From NCBI GenBank assembly GCA_964058805.1, contig CAXKVV010000339.1, positions 1-29,150 of the forward strand: a stretch of DNA of 29,150 nucleotides, in the 5' to 3' direction. Positions 11,971 to 20,934 of this stretch are shown here, in pieces. The notes beneath the pieces are model-generated. The model was not told where the DNA came from. It did no database searches and worked only from the letters and a program-made list of their open reading frames with translations. Both the position numbers and the translations under genes were made by a program. The stretch is from Schoenoplectus triqueter (Eukaryota; Streptophyta; Magnoliopsida; Poales; Cyperaceae). Each line of letters starts with the position of its first letter. Within the stretch, counting starts at the first letter, position 1.

Positions 11971-12334
11971 AGGGGATGGATCCCTTGACAATGAATTATT
12001 TTCACAGTCTTGATAGTGAATTTTTAAATAAATATGAAAAAAAAATATAGATATATTTTTTTATTTATAGTGTTTCAAATTTATGTAATTTCATTATTGT
12101 TTGATAGCCCATTAAAGATTATCAAAATTTTATGCAATTTGCAATGATTTTTAATTTAATTGTTCTTGATGGACTATCAAATGATAATTAAATTGCATGA
12201 AATTTAAAATATTGTTAATCTATAAGTGAAAAATACTTATAAACTTTTTTCTGTTTTTAAGATTTTTTTTTGAATTTATTTAAAAATCCATTGTCAAGAT
12301 TGTCAAAATAGCCGTTGTCGAGGATCCTCTCCTG
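11971..12334. mobile_element. MITE, family 2, best preserved copy
   Basis: The left end (GGATCC, TGACAA, ATTTT, ACA.TCTTGA, then TTTTTAAATAAA) is repeated as an inverted complement at the right end (TTTATTTAAAAA, TCAAGATTGT, then GGATCC at 12321-12326). That is an imperfect terminal inverted repeat of about 55 bp around an AT-rich core. No ORF with coding character; the minus-strand ORF starting at 12442 only overlaps it. Non-autonomous DNA transposon by structure. Confidence 0.6.
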
Positions 12335-12728
12335 TAAATTACACATGAACTTAAAAGTTTCTCTGTTTATTGAATGATATTCATAACCATTCATATCTAA
12401 TGACACTTGTAATTTATAATTTGTATCAAAATCAATAAGCAATCTATTTTTAAAGAAAATAACATATCTATACTGTTGTTTCTATTTTAAAATTTTTGGC
12501 ATCTATTTTAGAAAATGTTGTAGTGATTATGAAAATACTTAAAAAAATGATAATATGAATATTAAATGTTTTAAAGTAAATAATTATCAATATAACTAAT
12601 AAAACAGTAGGCTGAATAATAAATCAATCAACTTGTACCATTAACTGCATGTTAAATAACAAAAAAAATGCAAGTTAAATCATTTTTTTACTGACAAATA
12701 AAGCAATTTCACAAGAAATTGAGTAATT

Positions 12729-12764
12729 GAGTAAAAATAGAGGTCGAGCCTCTATCTTTTACTC
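12729..12764. repeat. Short strong hairpin
   Basis: GAGTAAAAATAGAGG, a TCGAG loop, then CCTCTATCTTTTACTC: 15 of 16 positions pair with one bulge, followed by an A run. Origin and role unknown; it may be the tip of an old foldback element. Confidence 0.6.
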
Positions 12765-13139
12765 AAAAAAAGAAGTTCACAAGAAACCGGTACAACACAT
12801 TTAGTGACGTCTAAATTTACTTATTTTATCGATTTACAGGGCTTTTTAAAATGCATGTCTTTTTTATTGTTCAAAATAAATAAAATTAAAGAGATACTTG
12901 TAGATGTCAAATGCATTGAAAATATTTATTATTCAATGTCTAATTAAACAATAAAATCACTTAATTGATTATTTATAATGTAGTAAGTATTAAAATTGAG
13001 AGAATCACCCAATTTGAATAATGAATCCAATAAATTGAATAAAAACATTTATATGAAAATTTATAATAAAACCTTAACGTAAACGATAAAGCACTTAACA
13101 CGAATAATAAAATACATAACGTGAAAATAAAACTGATTT

Positions 13140-13335
13140 ATATGAAGGAGAAAGAACTGAAAAAGAAAGAAAAGAAGACGAGGATGAAATAGAGCAAAAG
13201 AGAAAAGAAATGAGAGGTGACATATAATACTAACAAAAGCTAGGAGGGAGAGGAAGATCGACGAGGGAGGGAGGAGGAAATTGAGGGAGAATGAGAAGAG
13301 GGAAGGAGGAAGAAATTGAGGGAGAATGAGAAAAA
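13140..13335. repeat. Purine tract with a short tandem duplication
   Basis: About 200 bp of nearly pure A/G on the plus strand. Within 13270-13330, GGAAATTGAGGGAGAATGAG and its near copy GAAATTGAGGGAGAATGAG occur in tandem. Non-coding. The rest of 12335-13730 is AT-rich intergenic sequence with no gene. Confidence 0.7.
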
Positions 13336-13739
13336 AAATGGCATAAAAAAAAGATCACAAACCGATCCAATTTAATCACTAATTTCATTCGATAATCTAA
13401 ATAAAATAATTAATAATAATAATAATAATGGATAAATAAAATTTTAATAGTAAGAATGATAATGCGCCACTGTATGTAGCGCTTAAAAAATACATCACTG
13501 AGAGTGATCTTTTTTTAATTATTATTTTTATATATTTCTTAGCACAAAAAAAGAGCCGTGCCATTAGGAGTGGCACACTCCCACTAGACAGCAAAAAGCA
13601 CAAGTTTGAAATCCATTCATACTTAAAAAATTTAAATCTGTGTGTAAAAAAAAGAAATACATCAGTGGAAATGATGCACTTCTAAAACGCGTTAATGAAA
13701 ATGACACACTCTCACAAACACGTCACAAAAAAGGATGTG

Positions 13740-14060
13740 GATCCTTAATAATTATATATTTTGATAATTTTAACAACTAATTTAAAAATAAAAAAATCTT
13801 TCACAAACATATTCTTAACTTAATTAATTATATTCAGATTTTATATAATTTGAATATAATTTGATATTCCATTAAATATCATCAAAATTATATGATAATT
13901 TTAATAGTTTAAATTTTAATAAATATTAAATGAGAATCAAATTATATAAAACTTAGAAACACAATTAATTTATAATTTTAAAACTTTGAATTTTTTTCTT
14001 TTTCAGGTTTTCTATAAATTTATTTGAAATTGATCATAAATGTCATCGAAATAAAATAAT
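13740..14060. mobile_element. MITE-like element, family 2
   Basis: Starts GGATCC near 13738, with ATATATTTTGATAATTTTAAC. The right side has CTTTTTCAGG...AAATTTATTTGAAA near 13995-14020, in the same layout as 12245-12290 of the copy at 11971-12334. Internal inverted words (ATCAAAATTATATGATAATTTT) add foldback potential. Limits approximate. Confidence 0.45.
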
Positions 14061-14099
14061 AAATAGCAGCCAGAGCATCTCACGAAAAAAAAAAACGTA

Positions 14100-14445
14100 T
14101 TGTACTGTGCATGTCGGATCTGCGTTGGGCGGTTAATAATCGTGTGCTAAGTTTGCTCTGCCTTGGCAGAGCCGCGAATACCGACCCCCTTCATTTGCAG
14201 AAAATGGAAAAAGAGTTTGTACGAGTCTTCTATTCGCCGGAGTAGCGACATGCATAGCCCTCCCTCCAAACGGTTAAACCCGACTCCGACTCTGAAGCCG
14301 GAAAAGATTAACAAAAGAGAACCTCTCTCTCTCTCTCTCTCGCGCGCGCGCTTCTCTCTATCGGGCACCGTCGCTTTCTCTGGCTCCTCACTCTCTTCAC
14401 TGTCTGTCATCTGTATCGGTCTGTGGTTTTACTGGATGCGATAAT
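14100..14445 (+). promoter_or_regulatory. Candidate promoter / 5' leader of the CCCH gene
   Basis: This island is clearly richer in G+C than its surroundings. It contains a (CT)n tract at 14323-14340 running into CGCGCGCGCG and a second CT-rich block at 14370-14402, the pyrimidine patches usual around plant transcription starts. ORFs on both strands here are CT/GA-repeat artefacts. After removing the retrotransposon (14760-22459 plus one TSD copy) it lies about 570 bp from the ATG at 22709. I infer that it is the promoter or an untranslated first exon of that gene. No transcript evidence; it could belong to an unrelated non-coding transcript. Confidence 0.45.
14155..14172. repeat. 8-bp-arm palindrome outside the retrotransposon
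   Basis: GCTCTGCC-TT-GGCAGAGC. The stretch CTTGGCAGAGCCG at 14162-14174 is identical to 16103-16115 in the LTR, where it forms the right arm of a longer palindrome. It lies about 590 bp outside the element. Confidence 0.6.
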
Positions 14446-14754
14446 AAGTATTGTTTATTAGTATTGGCATGTTTTATGTTCCCAAATTATATCATTGTGT
14501 ACCGTTTTCTTTTTGGTCAATTTTCGGTTTTGCTCTTTAATAATTTTATCGTTATCGCATTGCTATCACCCAGCTGAACAACTTGAAATTCAGCTTTAGT
14601 ACTGGAAGAACCCGCTTTATGTACATTTCCATGCCTAAAAGTTTTTAGCGCTGCTACGTAATTTAATTGCTTACAATCAGAATACTACTGTGGATAGTTG
14701 ATGTCATAGGATTACTCACATGAGGGTTAATTTAATTGAGGCAAAATTGGGTCA

Positions 14755-14759
14755 TCTTC
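14755..14759. repeat. Target site duplication, left copy (TCTTC)
   Basis: TCTTC directly precedes the TG of the left LTR and recurs at 22460-22464 directly after the CA of the right LTR. Confidence 0.93.
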
Positions 14760-16285
14760 TGATGTGTTTTCACAAGTGCTAATAAATATTCTAAAAATGA
14801 TACTAAATTACGGGTTGCAAGCGCACAACCTACCGTTAAGTATATTGTCGGGTGTCGAATCCACAAGGAACGGGATTTAAATACCAAATTTATTTCTTTT
14901 AATTAGCTAAGCAACCAATTTCAGATTTTCAGAAAATAAAGAACTAAATTCTAAGATTAAATTAATTGAAAAGATAAAATACGAGAAATTGAATATTTTT
15001 GGTATTCCTGGGATTTCGGCGTACAAATTACTAGAGGTCGTTGGTATTCATTTAATTGATGTTACACTCTTATATTTTCTTTGTGGGTTTCTAATCCAAT
15101 GGTAGTATTTATCCACTGTCGTGGCTTCGTACCGTACTCAATTTACTTAAACACCCGCTTTCGCGGCGCATTCTCCTAAACTAAGTCCATTAAGTTTCAT
15201 GATTAGCCTAAACATATTTTAGTAATTTACTTTCTCCTTTCGGTACTTCAATAAATCATTCAAATAAATTTAAGTGTCCCCATTAGAAACGGGTTTCTCC
15301 TTTCGGTCCTTCACCTATTCCTACGTTGTCTTATGTTATCGGGTCTCAAATTATTATCTTTCGATCTAACAATTCAAGTCCTAAGTTTAAACCATTTGTG
15401 TGACTAAGTTATACCGTTTTTCTTGTTACCGATCTAACGTGGCCATTCGTTAATCGGTATTTGCAATTAAATCAACTCATATCGTACAAGTAGTTTAACA
15501 ATTCAATTCACAAGACAAACAAAGATCAAATAAAAGTAATAATGCCAATTAAATTAAACCAACAACATAGTAATTTGTTACATGCCTAATCCCAAGAAAA
15601 TTTGTTTAGCCAAGCATGGCTTTAAGAATACAACGGTTCAGTTTTGGGTCCATCACAATGGATAAAAGAGTTAAAGAGAGAAGAATGATAAAACCCAATT
15701 GAAACCAAGACTCCCCAATGTCTTCACTTCTTCTCTGGACCGAAATCTTGCTGTGAGAACTCCAAAACCGAAAAAAACTCTTCTCTGCCTCCAGAGCCGA
15801 AAATCAGCCAGCCTAGAGAGAATCCCCTCCCTTTCCTTTTGTTTCCACACAGCCCATTTCCTATTTTGGTTTACCTCTTATGGAATCCCCTAGATTTACT
15901 CCCTAAATTTCAGCAATTCATTTTCTCTCTCACCTCCTCTTTCCAACCAAGAGGTAAATCTCTTTCCTATTTCTCTCATTAACTGTATTTAATCCCTGCT
16001 AAATCATAAATGAGATCTCTAGATTTTCCTTCGCGTGTACAGCTGTTTCCTTGCTCAATTCGTGTCTGGTAACTGCTCTCTGCCAAGGGTCTCGCTGAGA
16101 GTCTTGGCAGAGCCGAATTCTGCTCTGATTCCTCCAGAAATTTCTGAAAATTACAAAAACCAAGAAATGCGGCAGTAACAAGGTCTAGAAATAAAACACA
16201 GGCTAAAATAAGCATGATTCAAATAAATTGAGTGAATTATTGTGTTAAATCTTGTGCAAATATTATATAAAATGAGCACCTATCA
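14760..16285 (-). repeat. Left LTR (3' LTR of the element)
   Basis: 1526 bp, starting TGATGTG and ending CCTATCA on the plus strand. Compared base by base with the right LTR it shows nine substitutions, all transitions, and one extra A in an A run at 15771-15777. It carries one copy of the 31-bp palindrome (16080-16110). Short ORFs inside (15979-16215 minus, 15699-15893 plus) have no family resemblance. Confidence 0.95.
16078..16112. repeat. Palindrome module P1 (left LTR)
   Basis: Arms CTCTGCCAAG (16078-16087) and CTTGGCAGAG (16103-16112) pair perfectly. The inner TCTC-GCT-GAGA pairs again. The 31-bp core shared with other copies is 16080-16110. Confidence 0.9.
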
Positions 16286-16300
16286 AATCCCTCAAGCTTA
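16286..16300 (-). other. Polypurine tract next to the 3' LTR
   Basis: On the minus strand AAGCTTGAGGGATT abuts the LTR start TGATAGG. It is preceded by GGGACAAGCAAAG, the usual approach to the PPT in this lineage. Confidence 0.7.
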
Positions 16301-17285
16301 AACTTTGCTTGTCCCTAAGCAAATTAAACTTGGAAAGGTCAAGTGGATGGATCTTAGTCTAACTCAACTTGTTTGAAACCATACCTAAAGGGAAAAATTT
16401 GTGAACTCACCAAATAAAAAAGGATCAAGATTCAATTTGGGATTATTTTCAAGAATATTTTCGGGCAATCTTCTTCACCTCACAGGGCATGGGTCGAAAT
16501 ACAGCTAAGTTAAACGAGCGACTTTTGAGCCAAAAATAAGTAAATCTTAGAACCTTAAACCCTAGCCTCTCTAATTGTCGCGTATTTGAACGGCTTTACC
16601 TGATTTGTCTCATGACTACTCAAACAGATACCACGACTTAGCTATTAGGTGCCTTGTATGCCTTAAATAATTTTTTTTTATATAATAGTTGAGCGAGCAT
16701 CCTTGCTTTATCGTGAGTCAGAAGCCCGTCACTCAGCAATGTTTAGGAGCCAGGACCCATTCTTTCTCAGATATTACAAGACGTGTTTTCACACCCTACT
16801 CATAGCCCTCAAAACAATAATATATAGGCGGGCTAGCGGAGTACCGATCGAACTCAGACTATGTTTAATTATATTTTTTGGATTTTTCAGAAGTAACAAT
16901 ATAAAACATACAAGGCAAGTTAGACATGTGGGTATCCAATTCAATTATTCATGAAATAATTCAGGTAAAGAGGCTAAATATGCAACAATAATATTAAGCA
17001 ACTGGTTCGGGTCGTAATTTCTGAGAATTCAAATCATTTAAGGGACTAGACGCTACCGAATTAACTCTCGATTTCAACACACTAGCCCATGAGGTTATAT
17101 TGCCTAAATTTTCAAAACAAACAAAACCCCATAGATTCCCTCAAGTCTTTTAGTTCGATCAATTCACAAATTTTTCTCAAAAATCCTAACTTATGACACT
17201 ACATGAATTAACGTGCAAGCTACATGCAATTACACTACATTACTATACAAACTACATGCCATGAATGCAGATACAATTCTCTTTT

Positions 17286-17330
17286 CACACCCCCCAAGCT
17301 TAAAACTTTGCTTTTCCCCAAGCAAGAAAA
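17286..17330 (-). repeat. Second PPT-like module inside the element
   Basis: The minus strand reads GCTTGGGGAAAAGCAAAG, then TTTTAAGCTTGGGGGGTGTG. It parallels 16325-16286 word for word (GACAAGCAAAG...TTTAAGCTTGAGGGATT) but has a stronger G6 run. About 1 kb separates the two copies. Confidence 0.75.
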
Positions 17331-17478
17331 GAAATATGAGAATGTGAGAAAGAGAATGAGAGAGCTCACATAGTCAATTGTGTAGAGACGGTAGGAAGGA
17401 GTTCGGATGTGAAAATATTTGAAAGAGTTTGGGAAGTTGAGACAAAAATTCTAAGTATTTCAGTTTTTTTTTTAGCTT

Positions 17479-17509
17479 ATGCCAAGGGACTCACTGAGGT
17501 TCTTGGCAG
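17479..17509. repeat. Palindrome module P2 (3' region)
   Basis: TGCCAAG...CTTGGCA arms (17480-17486 and 17502-17508) with inner CTC-ACT-GAG. Same 31-bp length; 26 of 31 positions match P1. Confidence 0.85.
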
Positions 17510-17782
17510 AACGTATTTCCCTTGCAATCTCTTGTACTTAGCCAAATTTTCATGTCATCTCCACCCATCTGCTCAAGATTTTAAGATCCTCTTAATTTCT
17601 CCAGTCTCTTCAACCAATTCCCTACACCAATGAACTATGTGAGCAATAATTATTCAAAATTCTAAATTAAAATGCATAAAGGAAAATTATGAAAACTAAA
17701 TTAAAAAAATGCAAAAACTTGGGTTGCCTCCCAAGAAGCGCTTGTTTAAGGTCTCGAGCTTGACCCCTTATTCACGTCACGC

Positions 17783-17930
17783 CAAGGGTCTTGCTCGCAT
17801 AATATATGGCATATAGTTTCTTATCCTTCTTTTGTCCAAGGACGGCTCCCACGGCATAATCACTAGCGTCGCACATGATCTCAAGCGGGAGATTGCAGTC
17901 GGGTGGTTGTAGGATCGGTGTAGAGATGAG
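17783..17930 (-). pseudogene. Residual RT/RNase H segment of pol
   Basis: Minus-strand translation gives I-L-Q-P-P-D, then EIMCDASDYAVGAVLGQ and YYASKTL, the conserved segment at the end of RT and start of RNase H in Ty3/gypsy pol. It is out of frame with the Gag-PR ORF. The RT palm with the catalytic Y-x-D-D lies in a deletion between about 17930 and 17960. After S-K-T-L a second deletion removes RNase H and integrase and leads straight to the post-pol AAGCGCTTCTTGGGAGGCAA word near 17740. Pol is therefore non-functional. Confidence 0.88.
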
Positions 17931-17960
17931 CGTGTCTCTCAATCCATTCACTATCCGAGA

Positions 17961-20624
17961 TTAGATATATAATGCCGGCTCTAGTAACTTGATCACCTCT
18001 TTCTTCACTATCTCCCTAAGATTGGGATTCAACCTCCCTTGCGGCTCTCGTGAGGGTTTGTGGTCTTCCTCAAGCAAAATACGATGCATGCAAAGAGAGT
18101 GGTTCAGTCCTTTAAGATCTTCTATTGAGTACCCGATTGCTTTCTTGTGTAACCTTAATTCATGCAAGAGTTTCACAGTTTGTGTTGCATCTAGGTGTGC
18201 ACCGACAATAACTGGGTATGCCTTGTTGAGGTCTAAGAACTCATAGCGAAGGTTGGGAGGTAGGAGCTTTAATTCCAGTTGAGGTGTCTTGCCTTCAGCT
18301 TTTTCTTCACTATCTCCAGCACTGTCGAGACTCTTCGTGAGACTCTTGACAGTGAGTCTGTTTTCTTTCTCCAGCAATTCTGTTGCTTCACTAAGGACTT
18401 CATCCTCTTTCATGTTGATTTGCATATTGAAAATCTTTGCTGCCAGCGTGTCCATGGCTTCAACCCTACAACAAACATCATCATTAGAGGGGTATTTCAT
18501 GGATTTTGTAACATTAAACTCAATCTTTTCATCCCTTATGGCCAATGAAAGTATGTCATTTTTTATGTCAAGATTTGTCCCAGCGGTAGCAAGAAAGGGT
18601 CTTCCTAAAATGATAGGAACTTGGTTATCTTCTTTCATTTCTATTACAACAAAATCACCGGGTACAAAGAATTTACCAACTTGGACCGGTATGTCTTCAA
18701 TTATACCCAATGGAGATCTAACGGACCCATCGGCTAGTTGCAAAGAAATTCTTGTTGGCTTAAGGTCTCCAATTCTTAACTTCTCAAAAATTGATTTAGG
18801 CATGAGATTCACACTAGCACCGGGATCACACAAAGCATTTTTGAGTTTAACATTACCAATGGAGCATGGCAAGGTAAAACTACCGGGATCTTTTATTTTT
18901 GATGGTAGTTGATTTAGAAGTAGTGCACTACAATCCACCGTTAGAGCTACGGTTTTACACTCCTCAAGTTTATTTTTGTTGGACAACATTTCTTTCAAAA
19001 ATTTAGCATATGAGGGCATTTGAGTGAGTGCCTCAATAAATAGAATTTTGATGTGCAACTTATTTAAGAGTTCAACAAACTTATCAAATTGCTTGTCCTT
19101 CTTTACCTTGGCTAACCTTTGCGGGAAGGGGATTGGAGATTTGTAAGGTGGAGGATCATACCTTGGTTCTTCTTCTTGTTGACTTACCTCTTCACTTACC
19201 TTTGGAGCCTCCTTCTCTGTCAAGACTTCCGCTGAGACTCTTGGTAGAATGTTCTGAGGTGGAATTGAGTCTCCATCTCGCGTGATGGTTGGATTTTCAT
19301 ATTCAAAACCACTTCGCAAGATAACAGCATTGCAATACTCCCTCGGATTGAGTTCGGGATTGCCCGGAAGAGTGCCGGGTTGCCTTAAAGAGGATGATGC
19401 TTGCTGTGCCACTTGGTTTTCTAACATTTTTATTTGTGTGGATTGTTGTTTTATTGTTTCTTTCATTTCATCCATTGCTTGTTTTTGTTGGTTCATGAAT
19501 TGCTCCATCATCAATTCCAAGTTAGATTTTGGTGGGATTTGAGGTTCAAATTGCCTTGGAGCAAAACTTTGTTGTTGTGGCACATTTTGAGTTGGTGCAA
19601 AACCTTGTTGGGGCCGGTTTTGAGTTTGAGACACCGTACCTTGATTGTTCTTGTATGAAAAATTTGGGTGATTCCTCCAACCCGGATTGTAAGATTGCGA
19701 GTATGGGTTGTTTTGAGGCCTATTGAAATTATTCAACATGTTCACATTTTCTAGGTTCTCTTGAGGAACACTCAATGGACATTCAAGTGCGGTATGTTCC
19801 ATGGCACCACAAATTTCACAAGAAGGAGAATGAGTTACTTGATTTACCTTGGAGACACTCAATTGACTGATTTGATTTTGAATTGCTTCGAGTTTCGCTT
19901 TCATGAAAGTCAAGGAATCTAACTCAAGCACACCCGGAGTGCTCCTTGTTGTATGGCGGTCGGAAGGAGACCAATGATGTTGGTTCACCGCCATTGTCTC
20001 AATCAAATTGTATGCCTCATTCGCATTCTTGCTTGTCAATGCACCACCTGCTGCGGCATCAAGAAATTTTTTATCATTGCTAATTAGTCCATCATAAAAA
20101 ATTTGCACAATATATTGTTTAGCAAGACCATGATGTGGACACAATCTAAGCAAGTCCTTAAACCTTTCCCAAGCATCATACAAACTTTCATTTCCCTTTT
20201 GCCCAAAATTCACAATTTGACCTCTTAATTGAGCAGTTTTACTTGGTGGAAAATATTTGGTCAAAAATGCTTCGGTTAATTGGTCCCAAGTGATTATAGA
20301 ACCAGCAGGTAAAGAATGCATCCAAGCTCTAGCCCAATCCCTAAGAGAAAATGGAAACAATCTAAGCCTAAGGGCATCATCACTGACACCATTACTCTTA
20401 TATGTATCACAAATTTCAAGAAAAACCGCAAGATGCAAGTGAGGATCATCGCTAGGGAGTCCAGAGAATTGATTTTGTTGCGCCATGGTGATGAGATTGG
20501 CTTTCAGCTCAAAGTTATTCGCTGCAATGGCGGGTGCAACAACACTTGGTCGCATGTTAGTTGCCTTTGGGATGATGAAATCCCTCAAAGGTCGATTCAG
20601 ATCATCTTCTCCATTAAGAGCCAT
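17961..20624 (-). CDS. Gag-protease polyprotein of the LTR retrotransposon, with RT N-terminus
   Basis: An intact 887-residue ORF starting at the ATG (20624-20622). Residues about 45-215 form the retrotransposon Gag core (L-R-L-R-L-F-P-F-S-L-x-D-W-A-x-x-W near 85-101, then F-x-x-K-Y-F-P near 120-126). A CCHC zinc knuckle has C269, C272, H277 and C282. A Gln/Pro-rich linker with a coiled-coil-like stretch near 370-405 follows. The aspartic protease has the active-site motif D600-P-G-A-S604 and the I-L-G-R-P-F-L motif at 672-678. The last 40 residues (R-L-N-P-N, V-K-K-E-V) are the entry into reverse transcriptase, then the frame ends at a TAA close to the deletion junction. It packages and matures element RNA. 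Without RT and integrase it depends on another element. Two in-frame palindromes encode residues 460-470 and 758-768. Confidence 0.95.
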   Translation of the reverse strand: MALNGEDDLNRPLRDFIIPKATNMRPSVVAPAIAANNFELKANLITMAQQNQFSGLPSDDPHLHLAVFLEICDTYKSNGVSDDALRLRLFPFSLRDWARAWMHSLPAGSIITWDQLTEAFLTKYFPPSKTAQLRGQIVNFGQKGNESLYDAWERFKDLLRLCPHHGLAKQYIVQIFYDGLISNDKKFLDAAAGGALTSKNANEAYNLIETMAVNQHHWSPSDRHTTRSTPGVLELDSLTFMKAKLEAIQNQISQLSVSKVNQVTHSPSCEICGAMEHTALECPLSVPQENLENVNMLNNFNRPQNNPYSQSYNPGWRNHPNFSYKNNQGTVSQTQNRPQQGFAPTQNVPQQQSFAPRQFEPQIPPKSNLELMMEQFMNQQKQAMDEMKETIKQQSTQIKMLENQVAQQASSSLRQPGTLPGNPELNPREYCNAVILRSGFEYENPTITRDGDSIPPQNILPRVSAEVLTEKEAPKVSEEVSQQEEEPRYDPPPYKSPIPFPQRLAKVKKDKQFDKFVELLNKLHIKILFIEALTQMPSYAKFLKEMLSNKNKLEECKTVALTVDCSALLLNQLPSKIKDPGSFTLPCSIGNVKLKNALCDPGASVNLMPKSIFEKLRIGDLKPTRISLQLADGSVRSPLGIIEDIPVQVGKFFVPGDFVVIEMKEDNQVPIILGRPFLATAGTNLDIKNDILSLAIRDEKIEFNVTKSMKYPSNDDVCCRVEAMDTLAAKIFNMQINMKEDEVLSEATELLEKENRLTVKSLTKSLDSAGDSEEKAEGKTPQLELKLLPPNLRYEFLDLNKAYPVIVGAHLDATQTVKLLHELRLHKKAIGYSIEDLKGLNHSLCMHRILLEEDHKPSREPQGRLNPNLREIVKKEVIKLLEPALYI
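18322..18352. repeat. Palindrome module P3 (in frame, protease/RT linker)
   Basis: Outer arms ACTGTC...GACAGT (18321-18326 and 18348-18353) with a G-T pair then AG/CT inside, and inner CTC...GAG. Same 31-bp length; 22 of 31 positions match P1. Encodes Gag-PR residues 758-768. Confidence 0.7.
19217..19247. repeat. Palindrome module P4 (in frame, Gag/protease linker)
   Basis: CTGTCAAG...CTTGGTAG arms; 24 of 31 positions match P1 at identical length. Encodes Gag-PR residues 460-470 (LPRVSAEVLTE). Confidence 0.75.
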
Positions 20625-20688
20625 CTCAGTAGCAAGATTTTCGTCAAGGAGAGGCTGAGAATTGGCTGAAAATTCTTCTGCTGCGAAT

Positions 20689-20719
20689 CTGCCAAGACTC
20701 TCACTGAGACTCCTCGCAG
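20689..20719. repeat. Palindrome module P5 (leader between PBS and gag)
   Basis: CTGCCAAGACTCTC...GAGACTCCTCGCAG; 25 of 31 positions match P1. It lies in the untranslated leader, where packaging and dimerisation signals usually sit. Confidence 0.8.
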
Positions 20720-20909
20720 GGGATTGAGATTCTGAATTAGTGATTCTTTCTTCGTAGCACCTTGTCTCCAGCCAACTTGTTCTTTCCTCCAGCTCTCAAG
20801 ATCCTATAATGAGACAAAATAAAAGGTGAAAAATAAAAATAAAAATAAAAATAAATTAAAATGCTTAGTCTAATTGACTCAAAATAAACTTTGATATTAA
20901 ATACACCGT

Positions 20910-20927
20910 TCCCCGGCAACGGCGCCA
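20910..20927 (-). other. Primer binding site for tRNA-Asp
   Basis: The plus strand reads TCCCCGGCAACGGCGCCA, identical to the last 18 nt (with CCA) of plant tRNA-Asp(GTC) as I know it, so the minus-strand RNA pairs with it. Seven bases separate it from the LTR, an offset usual for Athila-type elements. Confidence 0.9.
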
Positions 20928-20934
20928 AAAAGCT

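Larger units (their letters stand above)
16301..17782 (-). other. 3' untranslated internal region of the retrotransposon
   Basis: About 1.4 kb between the pol remnant and the 3' LTR. It holds the PPT-like duplicate (17286-17330) and one palindrome copy (17479-17509). Small ORFs (for example 16703-16954 and 17409-17633, plus strand) run against the element and resemble nothing. No env-like ORF with membrane segments is visible. Confidence 0.7.

Noticed and set aside
14147..14444. Opposed ORFs rich in Arg/Glu or Ser/Leu
   Set aside because: Both are produced by the (CT)n and (CG)n tracts and have no family resemblance.
15979..16215. 78-residue minus-strand ORF repeated at 22153-22389
   Set aside because: It is the same LTR sequence twice; the ORF has no known domain and includes the palindrome.
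18289..18912. 207-codon plus-strand ORF inside gag-pro
   Set aside because: Antisense shadow of the Gag-PR frame; all conserved motifs are on the minus strand.
20910..20927. A tRNA-Asp gene fragment
   Set aside because: Only the last 18 nt plus CCA match and they lie beside an LTR, so this is a primer binding site, not a gene.
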